From assembly GCA_025267735.1 (NCBI GenBank), contig CM046297.1:15402011-15466010 (forward strand): DNA of 64,000 nucleotides, given 5' to 3'. Below are positions 1 to 12,005 of the stretch, piece by piece; within the stretch, counting starts at the first letter, position 1; the number at the start of each line of letters is the position of its first letter. Origin of the DNA: Mactra quadrangularis. Lineage: Eukaryota; Mollusca; Bivalvia; Venerida; Mactridae. The position numbers and the translations under genes are program-made. The notes beneath the pieces were generated by a model. It had not been told where the DNA came from. It did not search any database and worked only from the letters and a program-made list of their open reading frames with translations.

Positions 1-914
1 TGTTAACTACAAGGATGTGAAGCATGAATACATTATAACTATACTGTTGATAATCTTATTTAGTATGAACAGATATCCATCAGTCTCTAGTATAAAATAC
101 AGAGAAACCTTTGATAAAGGTCACCTCCAAACAGTCTCAACCAATTACATTCACTTCTCTTTAAATTTAAGCCATTCCTCAAGTAAGAGCAGCCTCTTAC
201 AATAGCTATCTTTCAATTGATAACATTCAACCCATCAGACAGTCCTCTCTGAATAACAGCCATCTCCCAGATCAGTGATTTGCAAACAACAGTCACTTCT
301 TATCTTCAGTCAGCTAGCAATAGCAAACTGCCTCTAAATATCAGCCTTTTTCAAATCACCTGTTACAACAGTCACCTCCGAACTATCACTAAAAAACATT
401 CACCCCAAGCAACAGCCCTCTCACATCAACAACCTTCCCTAGTAACAGTCACTTTTGAACAACGGACACCATAGAGAAACCGGACCTTCCAATGATCCAA
501 ATAAATTGGCCCCAACAAAATCTTCCCTCTCTGTAACAGTCAATATAGCAAACCCCTAATACTGTAGCGTGTTCAAGTACACTAAACGTTACAGAACGTA
601 ACATAACGATACATTTGGAACTCCTCGGCCATTCGCTGCGAATAATCTAATCTAATTCGCGGTAACTGAACGCAGGGCTGGCTGCTACAAAAAGGTTTTA
701 ACATATATTCTAATATATTCACACTAATGCTCTATCATCCTTGACAAACAGTTTTTCACATTATTTTATACTATCATCTTAACATAGTGAACTAAAAACA
801 TTTCAAAGTTATACAACTTAACATTTATATAGGCTTATAAGCCTCAATGATCTAAAACATGCATTGAATAAACACATCAACTTAAAATTTTATATTTTTT
901 TCACTATGATAAGA

Positions 915-1041
915 GGTAGTAGAGAGATTGTTGTAGGAAATATTTTATGACCAAACTCCTCAAAGGTATGAGGGACCCGTCTGAGAATCAAACCCAAAAC
1001 CCCCTGGGTTTGTAGCCACTAGCTGTAACTCATCAGGCAAG
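915..1041 (-). mobile_element. SINE fragment (decayed head)
   Basis: It has TATTTTATGACCAAACTCC and GAGAATCAAACCCAAAACCC, which match the region around the B box of the SINE family. The rest is not recognisable. Confidence 0.55.
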
Positions 1042-1427
1042 ATGTAAAAAAGTAATAAAAAAAACTCTAATTATGCATTTCAAGGGCCTTTACTCAGTTA
1101 ACAATGAATAGACTGAAATGGCTGTCAAACATTTAAAAATTACCCTAGAAAAACATAACCACAGGGTTTTTAATCAAAAATCCAATTATGGATGTAATAG
1201 ACAGAAGAAATACAAGAGCCCCTCATGCCAACCCGCTTATAAAGCTTGAGCCAATCTCCTCATGGTTTATAATAAACTACATCTTTGACTGATTAGAAAT
1301 AATAAGCACAGTCATGATTTGAACACTACAATGAATGAACTAAGACTCAGAAACCATAAAAAACCTCGACAATTCTGACAAAAGTAATTACAAATCTTAA
1401 TTCATAAATTAAGTTACATTAGAACCG

Positions 1428-1510
1428 GTAGGTCTACATGGTAGATTGAATTTATCCAAATGTGTAGCCTGACATTTAATCAAATCTTTATGTCGATTAT
1501 TAAAATCAAT
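1428..1510 (+). repeat. LINE-like 3' tail fragment, copy 1
   Basis: CTACATGGTAGATTGAATTT and ATCCAAATGTGTAGCCT match the copy at 26650-26733. Only the end of the element is present. Confidence 0.55.
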
Positions 1511-3910
1511 ATTATCTATAAATAAAGTTAACAAATTAATTAGTAACTTACATGTACCAGACAGGTCAACCAATTAAAATCCAATTAAATTATAAAATTA
1601 TTACCACTATATTACAGTACACAAGAAAGCTTATCCCACAATTATTGAAGATTTATATCTAATATCCAACATAAAAAAATTATATCCTTAAATATTAAAA
1701 TCTTTATTAGATATACAGTGAACAGCCTTCACCTTGAATTTTCTCAAATTATTATTTTAAACATATTAGTTTCACAAGCTGGAATCAGTTTTTCACCAGT
1801 GACCTCTGGCTTCAGGCTGGTGAGTTAATGTAATGACTGAGTGCAGCCAATAAAATCACAACTCAGTACATAAAAAGTTATAAATTCACTTTATCACAGG
1901 TAATAATCCCTGATATCATAAAAGTTAGCCTTGAAAATCCATAACAAAACTTTAACAAAATGTAAAGTAAATGTGTTAATCACAGTTCAGTTATTTTAAA
2001 ATCATTGATACATTAAATTATAAAAGTTATCCATTTATTCAAGATTACAAATCAAAATGAAACATTAAATGAGGCGGCTATTGACATAATAACAACTCAA
2101 CTTAATAACAAGGCAGTTACATATAAATTTCTAAATACATTCATTTCTTTACCATACTATATTAAATGTAGTCATATACTTCCTTCTAATACATACTACA
2201 TACTATAGATAGGTATATTATATACATACAGTAATGATTAATGCACCTTGACCTCAATTATGTACGAAGAAACTTGAACGAGGTACGGGGAACAATTGTG
2301 TATCAAGGTGTGACAACTTTAATGTATCGATGTATCACATTACCCCACCCACCCATACATGTTATATCAACAAAGAAATTATTTCAAAATTTCAACAAAA
2401 TATTTATTTACTGATGAAGGCCTTTGACCGAAACATCTTAATATATAAATAACATCTTCTAACTTCTTAAACAAGTCTGTTTGTGATTTATTACCTATTT
2501 ATTCAAAACGATAACAAATCTTTTACCAATCTTTTACGAGGAAAAAACTTTACTACTTTAACATAAGGATCAATGATACATCAATAAATATAAATAAAGG
2601 GTACTGACAGAGATTGTTTCATTCCAAATGACAGGTTCTGAGTATGTTCAGGATTTTTTTAAGAATTCGAGTCTAGGTTTTGGAACATTCATGTATTATG
2701 TATCATATCTTCATAACTATTACAGAATTCCACAATGAAGACATTATATTTAGATGATTCTAATAATTGACCTTAACTGTGTTGCTCCAAAAAGTTGAAA
2801 AAAATGTAATTATAGAACTATTAAATGAGCAACGCCCTATGAAATCATAACTATTAAAGAGAGACAACTCTTGCTCTGACTGGAATAATACATGAAAAAA
2901 CTGCAAAAAAAGAGTAAACATGTATTGGTAGAAGAAAGGTTGCTGATGTTAAGAGGGTGTTGTTGACGGCTGTTATAGCGGAAATGTGGGATTTCTATGC
3001 AAAACTTGCCATCTTGTACATTTATTTCAGTGAACAAATAAGTATTTCCAGCCCACTTGTCTCTGGACAAGTTATATTTAATATTATAGCTATAAATAAA
3101 CTAACATGACAATACTTGACACTGTAGAGGTCTATATGATTTAATCATTCTTAACACTGAAATATGTTTTATCAAATTATTTATTTTAACTCATAGCTTG
3201 TATTTTATATCATTGTTCTCAACATTTCATTTTGAAATATTAAACTTCTGGACAAGTGCATTTGATCAAGGACAAGTTGATAATTAATTATAATAGAATT
3301 CAATTGTTCATGGAAAAGAGGACAAAATTGGAAAATTCCACATCCCTGCTATAGTGAGGTTTGTAAAAGGAGAGTGTAATGTGCAATACAAGGGAAGGGT
3401 TCACTGTATAATTTATTACTGTATAATCATAACTTATTTAGTTATAAAATCATACAATAAAGATCATATTACATTTAATTGACAGTATGTTCATCGAAGT
3501 GGATAAAAACTAGGTCAATAATGGACACTATATCATTATTATAACTGTCATATATAGGTCAGATCATTCAATGGTCAAGTTTGGTCAGTAATAATGACAT
3601 TAAACACTTATATACTGATAGTTTTCATACATTAATAAGTTACATAAATTATGTATCAATAAACCATAATTATATAATTAATTCAATTCATTATCTAATT
3701 TTTTTTGTATTAAGCAATTATCATTGGCTGAGTCACCTTACCAGCTTTCCTGGAAAACATTATTTTACCAGTACTCACATAAATGAAGAGAAATATGAAT
3801 ATATTTGTTGAATACGACAGTTGTAACAAAGACTTGTGTACAAATATAATGACAATGAAAATTAATCTCATCCAGGCACTTGAAAGCAAGGCTACATTGT
3901 CAATAATAAA

Positions 3911-4088
3911 TATCAGGGCTTATTTAGTATTTGAAGAAGGGGGCCAGGGTTAGGGGCATTACTTTAAATACAACATTGAATAGAAAAAATTCAATTTGAA
4001 TGATAAATTAAAAATTTTAGAAACTGCATGATTTGATAGAATTTTCTAAAGGAGATGTAAACAGCCCTTATTATAAAAGGATAAAAGC
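3911..4088. mobile_element. ATCAGGGCTT foldback family copy A
   Basis: It starts ATCAGGGCTTATTTAG, contains GGGGGCCAGGGTTAGGGGCA and AACTGCATGATTTGATAG, and ends GGATAAAAGC. It matches the copies at 20192-20402 and 27757-28014 along their length. Confidence 0.75.
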
Positions 4089-4479
4089 ACTTAATATGCA
4101 TGATCCCATTGATCTAAAAAAGCTTTTTTACTTTAGACATCAAAACATTTATTAGACAATGTTTTATCACTGAATGAGTTTAAGATTGTATCCATGCTCG
4201 CAAGTACCAGTATGAGACTAAAGATAATTGTCAGCCTATAAATTGATAATTCTGAAATTTGAAATATCAATGATGAAAAGAAACATAAAAACAACAATAA
4301 CAACAAAAATAACAACAGAATAATACTATAACAACAGTATTTGCAAAGCAAATAGATTATACTTTTCTTCTAAGAACAGTGTAAATATTTTTAATGTGTT
4401 TCAAAGATGCTACAAGGATGCTGAATGAAGATAATATATTTATAACACTAAATATCAATAGTTCTGAATAAAAAAAAAA

Positions 4480-4840
4480 CAGTGTCCTCCAAAACTTCTT
4501 GGACAAATGAAATTACGAGAAAGAAATAAGATCATGCACTCTGCAAGCAATATACTAAAATTAGAGCAAATGCATTAAACTTAAAATGAATCAAATGTTG
4601 ACCAATCATTTAATGCTGATTTAGGAATCTTCTCAAATGACTCTTATATGTAAGACATTCCAAAAAGTGCTGGTCCGACGGACCTGACCAGTAAATTTCC
4701 TTTCGATCAAGTGAAAAGTCTGTAATAGCTTATCCGAATGTCCAGTTCAATTTCATTTTTTAAATATCAAATTTCTTGATAAGTATGAGACCTGTTTATC
4801 CTAAAACAAGTTTTTGTCCTACAACTTTTGGAGGGCACTA
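4480..4840. mobile_element. Inverted-repeat element (361 bp)
   Basis: Left end CAGTGTCCTCCAAAACTTCT and right end ACAACTTTTGGAGGGCACTA are imperfect inverted repeats of about 27 bp, the left beginning CAGTG and the right ending CACTA. It also contains a small internal palindrome (CTGGTC...GACCAG). CAGTG termini suggest a hAT-like MITE (inference); no clear target duplication is seen. Confidence 0.7.
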
Positions 4841-5394
4841 TATATTGAAAAGTGATAATATAATATTACCAAACAATATAAAAATGACAATTAAAATTCA
4901 ATTATGCAACAAGTGCTTGCATTTTCATTCTACTATTATATAAAGTGATAAACTAATAATATTGTTATTATGACAATATATAAACTACTTTACTACATTA
5001 GGATCATTGTTTTATACAACAGTAAGAGCAACACAAAAATCAAAGCAGTGACTGCACACATGTAAATGAAGTGATTGTGAAAAACTACTCAATTTTATTT
5101 CCGTGGTTTTACAATTTCATTTAAGGTGCCATATCCTCCAGGTTAATAACATCAGTATATAAATCCAGAGCTAGCTAAAACTATGATTGAAGCTAGTGCC
5201 TTAAGTACTCCAATGTGACCCTGAACTTTAACCTATAGTGACCTTGGAATCTATAAAGGTCATTTACTGGACATGCTTAATATCTCAATCATCAAGTAAA
5301 GGCCCAACTTTAAGTTCTTGTACTGATTTCAAGATGATTATACCTAATAAAGTGCAAATGCTATAAAAGCCACAATGCCACCAAATGTTTAAGG

Positions 5395-7035
5395 CAGCCA
5401 ATGCCATAATAAAGTCAAGGCATGCCAATGTCATCTTCAAGTCATGGCAAGATAATGCCATCTTCAAGTCAAGGCAAGCTAGTGTCATCTTCAAGTCAAG
5501 TCAAGCAAATGTATGTCATTTTAAAGTCAAGGCAAGCTAATGTCATCTTCAAGTCAAGGCAAGCAAATGTATGTCATTTTAAAGTCAAGGCAAGCTAATG
5601 TCATCTTCAAGTCAAGGCAAGCAAATGTATGTCATTTTAAAGTCTAGGCAAGCTAATGTCATCATCAAGTCAAGGCAAGCAAATGCATGTCATTTTAAAG
5701 TCAAGGCAAGCTAATGTCATCTTCAAGTCAAGGCAAGCAAATGCCATCATAAAGTCAAGGCATGCAAATGTCATCTTTAAGTCAAGGCAAGCTAATGTCA
5801 TCAACAAGTCAAAGGTATGCCAATGTCATCTTTAAGTCAAAGCAAGCTAGTGTTATCATCAAGTTAAGACAAGCTAGTGTCATCTTCCAGTCAAAACAAG
5901 TGAATGTCATCAGCAATTCTAGTGCAACCAATGCCATCATCAAGTCAAGGCAAGCAAATGTCTTCATCAAGTCAAGGTAAGCTAATGTCATCATCAAGTC
6001 AAGGCAAGCCAATGCCATCATCAAGTCAAGGCAAGCCAATGCCATCATCAAGTCAAGGTAAGTCAATGTCTTCTTAAAGTCAAGGCAAGCTAATGTCATT
6101 TTCAAGTCAAGGCAAGTCAATGTCATCATCAAGTCAAGGCAAGTCAATGTCATCATCAAGTCAAGGCAAGTCAATGTCTTCATCAAGTCAAGGCAAGTCA
6201 ATGTCATCATCAAGTCAAGGCAAGCCAATGTCATCATCAAGTCAAGGCAAGCCAATGTCATCATCAAGTCAAGGCAAGCCAATGCCATCATCAAGTCAAG
6301 GCAAGCTAATGTCATTTTCAAATCAAGGCAAATCAATGTCATCATCAAGTCAAGGCAAGTCAATGTCATCATCAAGTCAGGGCAAGTCAATGTCTTCATC
6401 AAGTCAAGGCAAGTCAATGTCATCATCAAGTCAAGGCAAGTCAATGTCATCATCAAGTCAAGGCAAGCCAATGTCATCATCAAGTCAAGGCAAGCCAATG
6501 CCATCAAGTCAAGGCAAGCCAATGTCATTTTCAAGTCAAGGCAAGTCAATGTCATCATCAAGTCAAGGCAAGCCAATGCCATCATCAAGTCAAGGCAAGT
6601 CAATGTCATCATCATGTCAAGGCAAGCCAATGTCATCTTCAAGTCAAGGCAAGGCATTGTGTCATCTTCAAGTCACGGCAAGCCAATGTCATCGTCAAGG
6701 CAAGCCAATGTCATCTTCAAGTCAAGGCAAGGCATTGTGTCATCTTCAAGTCAAGGCAAGCCAATGTCATCATCAAGTCAAGACAATCCTATGCCATCTT
6801 CAAGTCAAGGCAAGGCAATGTCATCTTTAAGTCAAGGCAAGCCAATGTCATCATCAAGTCAAGGCAAGTTTCTGTCATCTTCAAATCAAGCCAATGTCAC
6901 CATTATGGTAAGGCAAGGCAATATCACCTTCAAGTCAAGGCAAGCCAATGTCATCATCATGTCAAGGCAAGCCAATGTCATCAATTCAAATACCACCATA
7001 AAGTCAAGATAAAGCCATTGTCAAGTAAAGGCAAT
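5395..7035. repeat. 27-bp minisatellite, about 60 units
   Basis: The tandem unit is 27 bp with core CAAGTCAAGGCAAGCCAATG followed by TCATCAT. The left part (5395-5760) alternates 27- and 31-bp units carrying ATGTATGTCATTTTA, giving a 58-bp higher-order period. The middle (5960-6660) is nearly pure 27-mers. Because 27 is divisible by 3 and the unit lacks stops in several frames, long open frames arise on both strands (6093-6830 plus; 5809-6657 minus). They are not supported as genes. Confidence 0.95.
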
Positions 7036-7929
7036 AGAAAAGGCTTTATGACATATGAAATGAAGAGCAGATTGTCGCAAAATGTACCATCATAGTAATA
7101 ATAACAGTAAAATTTACAACAAAAACATTTGAAAGCACACAATGATGTGTAAGATTATCCATACAACAATAAAGTTACCAGTCTGTGAATTTTAGTCTTG
7201 CAATGGTTGCCAGAAACAGCGACCATGTTGCCAGAAAACAGTCTGGTGCCCTGAGCAGTTTAGAAACCTGAAGCAGTCTGAAGTCCAATTTAGCCTAGTT
7301 GCTTCAATCAGGCTGTGTGTATGAAACTTTTTGGTAGCTCAAAACTGATTGGATCAACAAAACTAACCTGTTGCCAAAACTATAAGTTGCCAAATTGGAC
7401 AACCAGCTATATATTTCACTTGCTTGAACTGAATGTTTGTACTTGCAGTAACAAGTTCCCTAAACCTAATTATATGTTGTCAGGGGCAAACAGACAACCT
7501 TTAATGAGGAGCCCTGTTTTACAAGGCATTTCGTACAATTTTGGTAACCACAGCCAAAAATTTAGGTTCCCAAATAAAACATAGGTTGTCCCTGGCAACC
7601 AAGCAAACACAGTTGATCATTTCACAGACTGTGTAACATACACAACACTAAAACAGCAACAATGAGATGTATATTAACAGTGCCATGATGGTGCCAAAGT
7701 TTGAGCATTTATTTATAAAATAATACAAACTACACAAAGACTTACTCTTGTATTTTACTACTGTAAAACAAGGATATATATGTGGTCAGTAAAGTTTTCA
7801 TGCAAATTTTAGTAAAAATTATATCAATTCTTGTAGATTATAGTTTAAAATGACAAAAAGTATGGAACCTTTTCAGGGCCATAAGGAAAGTACAGTCTCA
7901 AATAGGTCTACACATCCCATAGTTAAGTT

Positions 7930-8072
7930 AATTGATAAATTTTATTCAACTGTCATTGGTGCATGCATAAAACTTGCTGATTTAAATACTTACTACAATA
8001 TTTCTGTACTAACAATTACTGAGTATTTAAATTAGCAGGTTTAATGTGTGTGCCACTGACAAATAAAATCTA
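7930..8072. mobile_element. Palindromic MITE family copy a
   Basis: The left arm (TTTTATTCAACTGTCATTGG, GCTGATTTAAATACTTAC) is mirrored by the right arm (GAGTATTTAAATTAGCAGG, TGCCACTGAC). Eight or so copies in the window share this arm structure around a loop with GTACTCA/CAGTACT-like motifs. Confidence 0.82.
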
Positions 8073-8844
8073 CCAATAACCATCCAGTCCCTATTGAAAG
8101 AAATTGGCAATGATCATGCATTGAATGTACATTTTCTGTTTGTTTGTTATGTATCCCAGTTGTATAATTTCCTGGTCCAAAAAAAGGGGATGTTTTTAAT
8201 ACACAAGAAGTACTGCAATTCTTGTTTTGAATGACCAGTATTATAGTCACTGCTTATTTGAGTCAAAATGGCGCTAAACAGGTTCCATACATATTTATTT
8301 ATATATAGTATAATCATAATATTTGCATGCATTCAAGATGTCAAATTAATAAATTTTTAAAACATAAAACTTTTTTACATTATAAGAAAGTTAATAATAT
8401 AATCAACATGTTATAGTACATGCTGTGAAAAAATCTTAGTAAAAACATGAAATCATAAAATAATGATTTAAGTTAGATTAATAAAACCGAATGTCTAGTG
8501 CTAATAAAAGTTTGTCATGAAGTCTGTAAGATCAATAATTTATATGCAGATATCAACATAACAAATAAACAGTAGAATATTTAATACTGATTAACTTGTA
8601 TCATAAATGGATCATCATAAAAATGTAGCCGTCTTTAATTTATACCAGAGTCAGAATCTCTTCAAAGAAATGTTAAAGTTAAGATGGCTGATTTCTCTGC
8701 ATTAAAATAATTTTTGTTAACCTAACCATGTATTATATAAAGAAGTTTTTGGAAGACAAAAATCTCAATTAGTTCAATCCCACATCCATATCTTTCAAAT
8801 TAAAAAATACTTTTAAATGGATTATGTAAAAATTTATAACTCAC

Positions 8845-9504
8845 CGAGATAATTCATCCGAATCATCCGCATCAGCTGTCGTTTCCATGACAACAGGTGC
8901 TGGTGCTTCTTTTTCCTTCTCTTTCTCCTTTTTCTTTTCCTCCTCCTCTTTTTCTCGTTCCATTTCCGCCGCTAATTTCACTTCGTCTTCTGTGATCGGC
9001 AATGTCCTTGACCTTTCACGTTTTTTACGATCGATATATCTTTTAGCACCACTGGCTGATTTCTTTTCAGTACGTTCTTTCAAGGATTCTTGCATTTGTA
9101 AAAACATTGATGCTTTTGCTGAAACACTAAGTTTAACTGGGTCATCTTCCCCGATACTTTCCTCATTGTTCCGAGTTTCAGAGTCATGAACGACAAAGTC
9201 TCCATCAGACCCACTCAGAATACCCGAGTCGGCCTTCGAGTCACGAGGACCATAAATGTCAAATTTCTTTTTTAAAGAATTCATTGTACCAGTTGTCTCC
9301 CCTTCAGGAATAGCTTTTAACTCTTCCGCAGTGACTGGAAGTGTTTTATGACGTTGATTTCTAGGTCGTCTTTCCAGTCGTAATGGTTGTGGGTATTCAG
9401 TTTTCTTTAATGGGATTTTACTATCCGCTTTCTGGAGAGCTTCAAATACATTGGTTGAAGCTCTCTTTAAAACTTCTCCTCGGAATTTCTTTACCGTTTC
9501 CAAA
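8845..9504 (-). CDS. Host gene exon 7, last visible (two T-x-P-V/I-T motifs)
   Basis: The exon is 660 bp, with acceptor CTTTCTTTGCAG before 9504 and donor GTGAGT at 8844. It completes a Gly codon with its first base and ends with CG of a split codon. Content in order: V-K-K-F-R-G-E-V-L-K-R-A; R-N-Q-R-H-K-T-L-P-V-T-A-E-E-L-K-A-I-P; G-T-M-N-S-L-K-K-K-F-D-I-Y-G; a Ser/Asp-rich linker; S-V-S-A-K-A-S-M-F-L-Q-M-Q-E-S-L; R-S-R-T-L-P-I-T-E-D-E-V; then a long Glu/Lys charged helix. The donor shows that coding continues to the left, but no further exon could be recognised in 1-8840. Actin/myosin-regulatory function is inferred only from the tentative supervillin match. Confidence 0.85.
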
Positions 9505-9564
9505 CTGCAAAGAAAGAAGACAGATATATGTAAATATAGAAATCAAAAGTATAAAAATAGTAAA

Positions 9565-9687
9565 TACCTATTTTCAAATACTAAAATAAGACAGGTTTCA
9601 TGTAAATTACATAGAGTAATTTATTCTCAAAATACTGAAATCAGTATTTATACAGAAAACTTTCACCCATGCATAATTCACAATCTC
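9565..9687. repeat. Interspersed repeat, shared with 17390-17525
   Basis: ATAGAGTAATTTATTCTCAA, AATACTGAAATCAGTATTTA and CACCCATGCATAAT recur in the same order and strand at 17390-17525. It abuts a palindromic MITE arm at 9688. Confidence 0.7.
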
Positions 9688-9790
9688 GTTAAAATTCGTT
9701 CAACTATCAGTGGCACATACATTAACCCTGCTGATTTAAATACACAATATTTGTTTGATAATCTCCGTACATAGATACAGATAACTGCAT
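9688..9790. mobile_element. Palindromic MITE family copy b (left arm only)
   Basis: The left arm GTTCAACTATCAGTGGCACA and CCCTGCTGATTTAAATACAC is present with the loop start; the right arm is missing. Confidence 0.75.
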
Positions 9791-11454
9791 TGTATATATC
9801 AATTCTGAGTACAGAAGTACTATATGTGGCATATGAAGCATATCGACAATATAGATATATCTAGAAATGAATATCGATGATACACCGATATACATGTATA
9901 TCGATTCCTTCACTGCAGTACTATGCAGACCATTTATGTTGTCATAAACTCATAATATATGTATATTTGTCATGCATGTTATACTTTCTGTGGACTTTCA
10001 ATGTTTTAGACCTTTCAGTTTATACTTTGACAGCGCACCTGTTTCCACTTACGATAGAAGGTTGGTCTCACAAATTTGTCACATCCATTATTGATGGGAA
10101 AATAAATATCGAAAATACAGCGATAATCGATAATCATTGGAATCGATGGCAGCTCTAACATTAATTTTTTATGAATTATTTAAATAATGTATATGCTACT
10201 GAAAGTTGAATAAAAACACTGACAGTTTGATCCTGAGGACAAAAAGTGGCAAAATGTCAAAAGTACAAAATCATGGAAAAAGTCTGATAATTATATACTT
10301 ACATAAAATAGTATATCCAAATAAATAGGATTCTAAGAAATTTTATCAACATTTTGGATAACCATATAAGAAATTGTATTAACCATTTCAATATCCAGTA
10401 AATACCCAGACATAAATGTCTCAGTATATAAACTCCCCATTGAGAGAATGTCACTAGTAAATGTTTCACTTTCATTTTTAGAATCTGAATGTTTAAGCCT
10501 GAGAGACCTTAGAATTAATGACTCTGAGTGTATCACTGATGGACTTAAGCTCAGCTAGAGGTGTCAGCACCTTGAAAACCTAAGATTCTACAAACAGAGC
10601 AACATAGACAACAGTCAGGAAGTAAGACACTCAAGGTGTTTGGTGCTTACTCCAGTACCCTTGGAAGTCTCTAGCAGTAAAATCTCAGAACCTGGATCAA
10701 TTTAAGTCAATCTAAATTTATCATCATCCAAATAAAACGGTCTCAGATAACAGATAACATTTAATTCAGTCGATTCTCCTTTCATGTGATAATTAATTAT
10801 CATGCTACACATTCATTTATTCACTCCTATAACACTTTGTTTTGAACTGCTCACTGAGTTTGTTAACAGGAATTATATTTCCGAGAACTAAAAAAACAAT
10901 GTTTCATTAGTAATAAGATATTCATAATTAAAATTTCCTGCAACAATTATTTCCTCACATAAGTATAATAACAAATACTGCCAAATAAAACTTGTTAGAA
11001 TCAATTTTTGATTCTTAAATTTATTTACAGTAACTATGATTATAACTCATTATTAAACTTTAATTATACAATTATTAATTAACTAATTTGATCACTCAAT
11101 TATATCTCCTAACAACAAATAATAAATCTTTTTCCTTGATTGAACATATTGTTTTTCAATGCATTTCCTTTGAATAAATTAATGTAACACATGTTAAATA
11201 AAAAAGCCCCAATCATTTAACAAGCATTAAACATTATACTTAATGTTATAAAATAAAAATGTATTAAACAAGGAAGGGCAATATATAAAGTCAACACGAC
11301 TTAATAGATAACAATAAACTAGTTTATAAGTTACAGGAAATATTCTCTTATTTCAGAATTTTGTTATCTATCTGTAATATATCTTAATGGATAATACACT
11401 TATAGTCATCTTGTCTATAAATATAAACACTTTATTTGACTAGTCATATATTGT

Positions 11455-12005
11455 TTAAATTTATTTAACTGTCATTGATGCATACATTAACCTTGCTGAT
11501 TTAAATACTTGATATTTGTTGGTAATCCTAGTACATAAATAAGGATGTATATACTTAGGAATAATAAGTACAGAAGTACTCTAACAAGTATTTATGTAGA
11601 AGGATTATTGAACATATATCAACAATTTGTTTGTTTGTTTGTTTGTTGGGTTTAACACCATAGCAACACACTGTACAGGTCATATAACGGCTGTCAGTCA
11701 ACCTACTCACTCCTCCTGGAATTTCGGCTAAATCCCTGGATTTAGCTGTTAACCAACTACTAAGCGCATACTTTCGTCAGTGACTGACAACTGCCCTACA
11801 TAATTATAAATCATTGGTAGGAGGGAATGGCTGTAGAAATAATTTTATGACCAAGCTCCACGACAGTATGCCCCGCCCGGGAATCGAACCCACGACCCCT
11901 CGATCAGTAGACTTGTGTGCTACCAACTGAGCTAGCCAGGCGGCTTACCAAAAATTTAAATCAGCAGGGTTTATGTATGCACCACCAACAGTTGAATAGA
12001 TTTAA
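11455..12005. mobile_element. Palindromic MITE family copy c, split by a SINE
   Basis: The left arm (TTTAACTGTCATTGATGCAT, GCTGATTTAAATACTTG) and loop (GTACAGAAGTACT) are at 11455-11626. The right arm (TTTAAATCAGCAGGGTTTAT, CACCAACAGTTGAATAG) resumes at 11945-12005, after the SINE at 11627-11944. Confidence 0.85.
11627..11944 (-). mobile_element. tRNA-derived SINE, best preserved copy
   Basis: On the minus strand the element starts with a tRNA-like head: A box TAGCTCAGTTGGTAGC and B box GGGTTCGATTCCC. It continues through a conserved body (GGATTTAGC, CAGTGACTGACA, GCAACACACTGTACAGG in plus orientation) and ends in a (CAAA)n tail (11627-11646). It is inserted in the right arm of a palindromic MITE, so it is younger than that MITE copy. 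Confidence 0.9.

Larger units (their letters stand above)
1..8844. other. Non-coding: intron or 3' flank, repeat-rich
   Basis: No convincing coding exon is seen here on either strand. All open frames are short and lack splice or family support, apart from the long frames created by the 27-bp minisatellite. The stretch contains SINE and LINE fragments, an inverted-repeat element at 4480-4840, one ATCAGGGCTT-type element, the minisatellite at 5395-7035 and a palindromic MITE near 7930-8072. Since the exon at 8845 ends with a good donor, at least its right-hand part should be intron of the host gene. Confidence 0.6.

Noticed and set aside
2837..3070. 77-codon minus-strand frame
   Set aside because: No splice sites, family or composition evidence; AT-rich flank with repeat-like words.
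5809..6657. 282-codon minus-strand open frame and the 245-codon plus-strand frame at 6093-6830
   Set aside because: Both are translations of the 27-bp minisatellite, whose unit has no stop in these frames. No start context, splice or family support.
5395..7035. CRISPR-like array
   Set aside because: Units are contiguous tandem copies without unique spacers, and the genome is eukaryotic.
8887..9189. 100-codon plus-strand open frame (Phe/Ser-rich)
   Set aside because: It is the antisense of the Glu/Lys-rich end of host exon 7, which has splice and phase support on the minus strand.
11860..11944. Possible functional tRNA gene on the minus strand
   Set aside because: A and B boxes are good, but the sequence continues without a proper acceptor stem into a SINE body with a CAAA tail.
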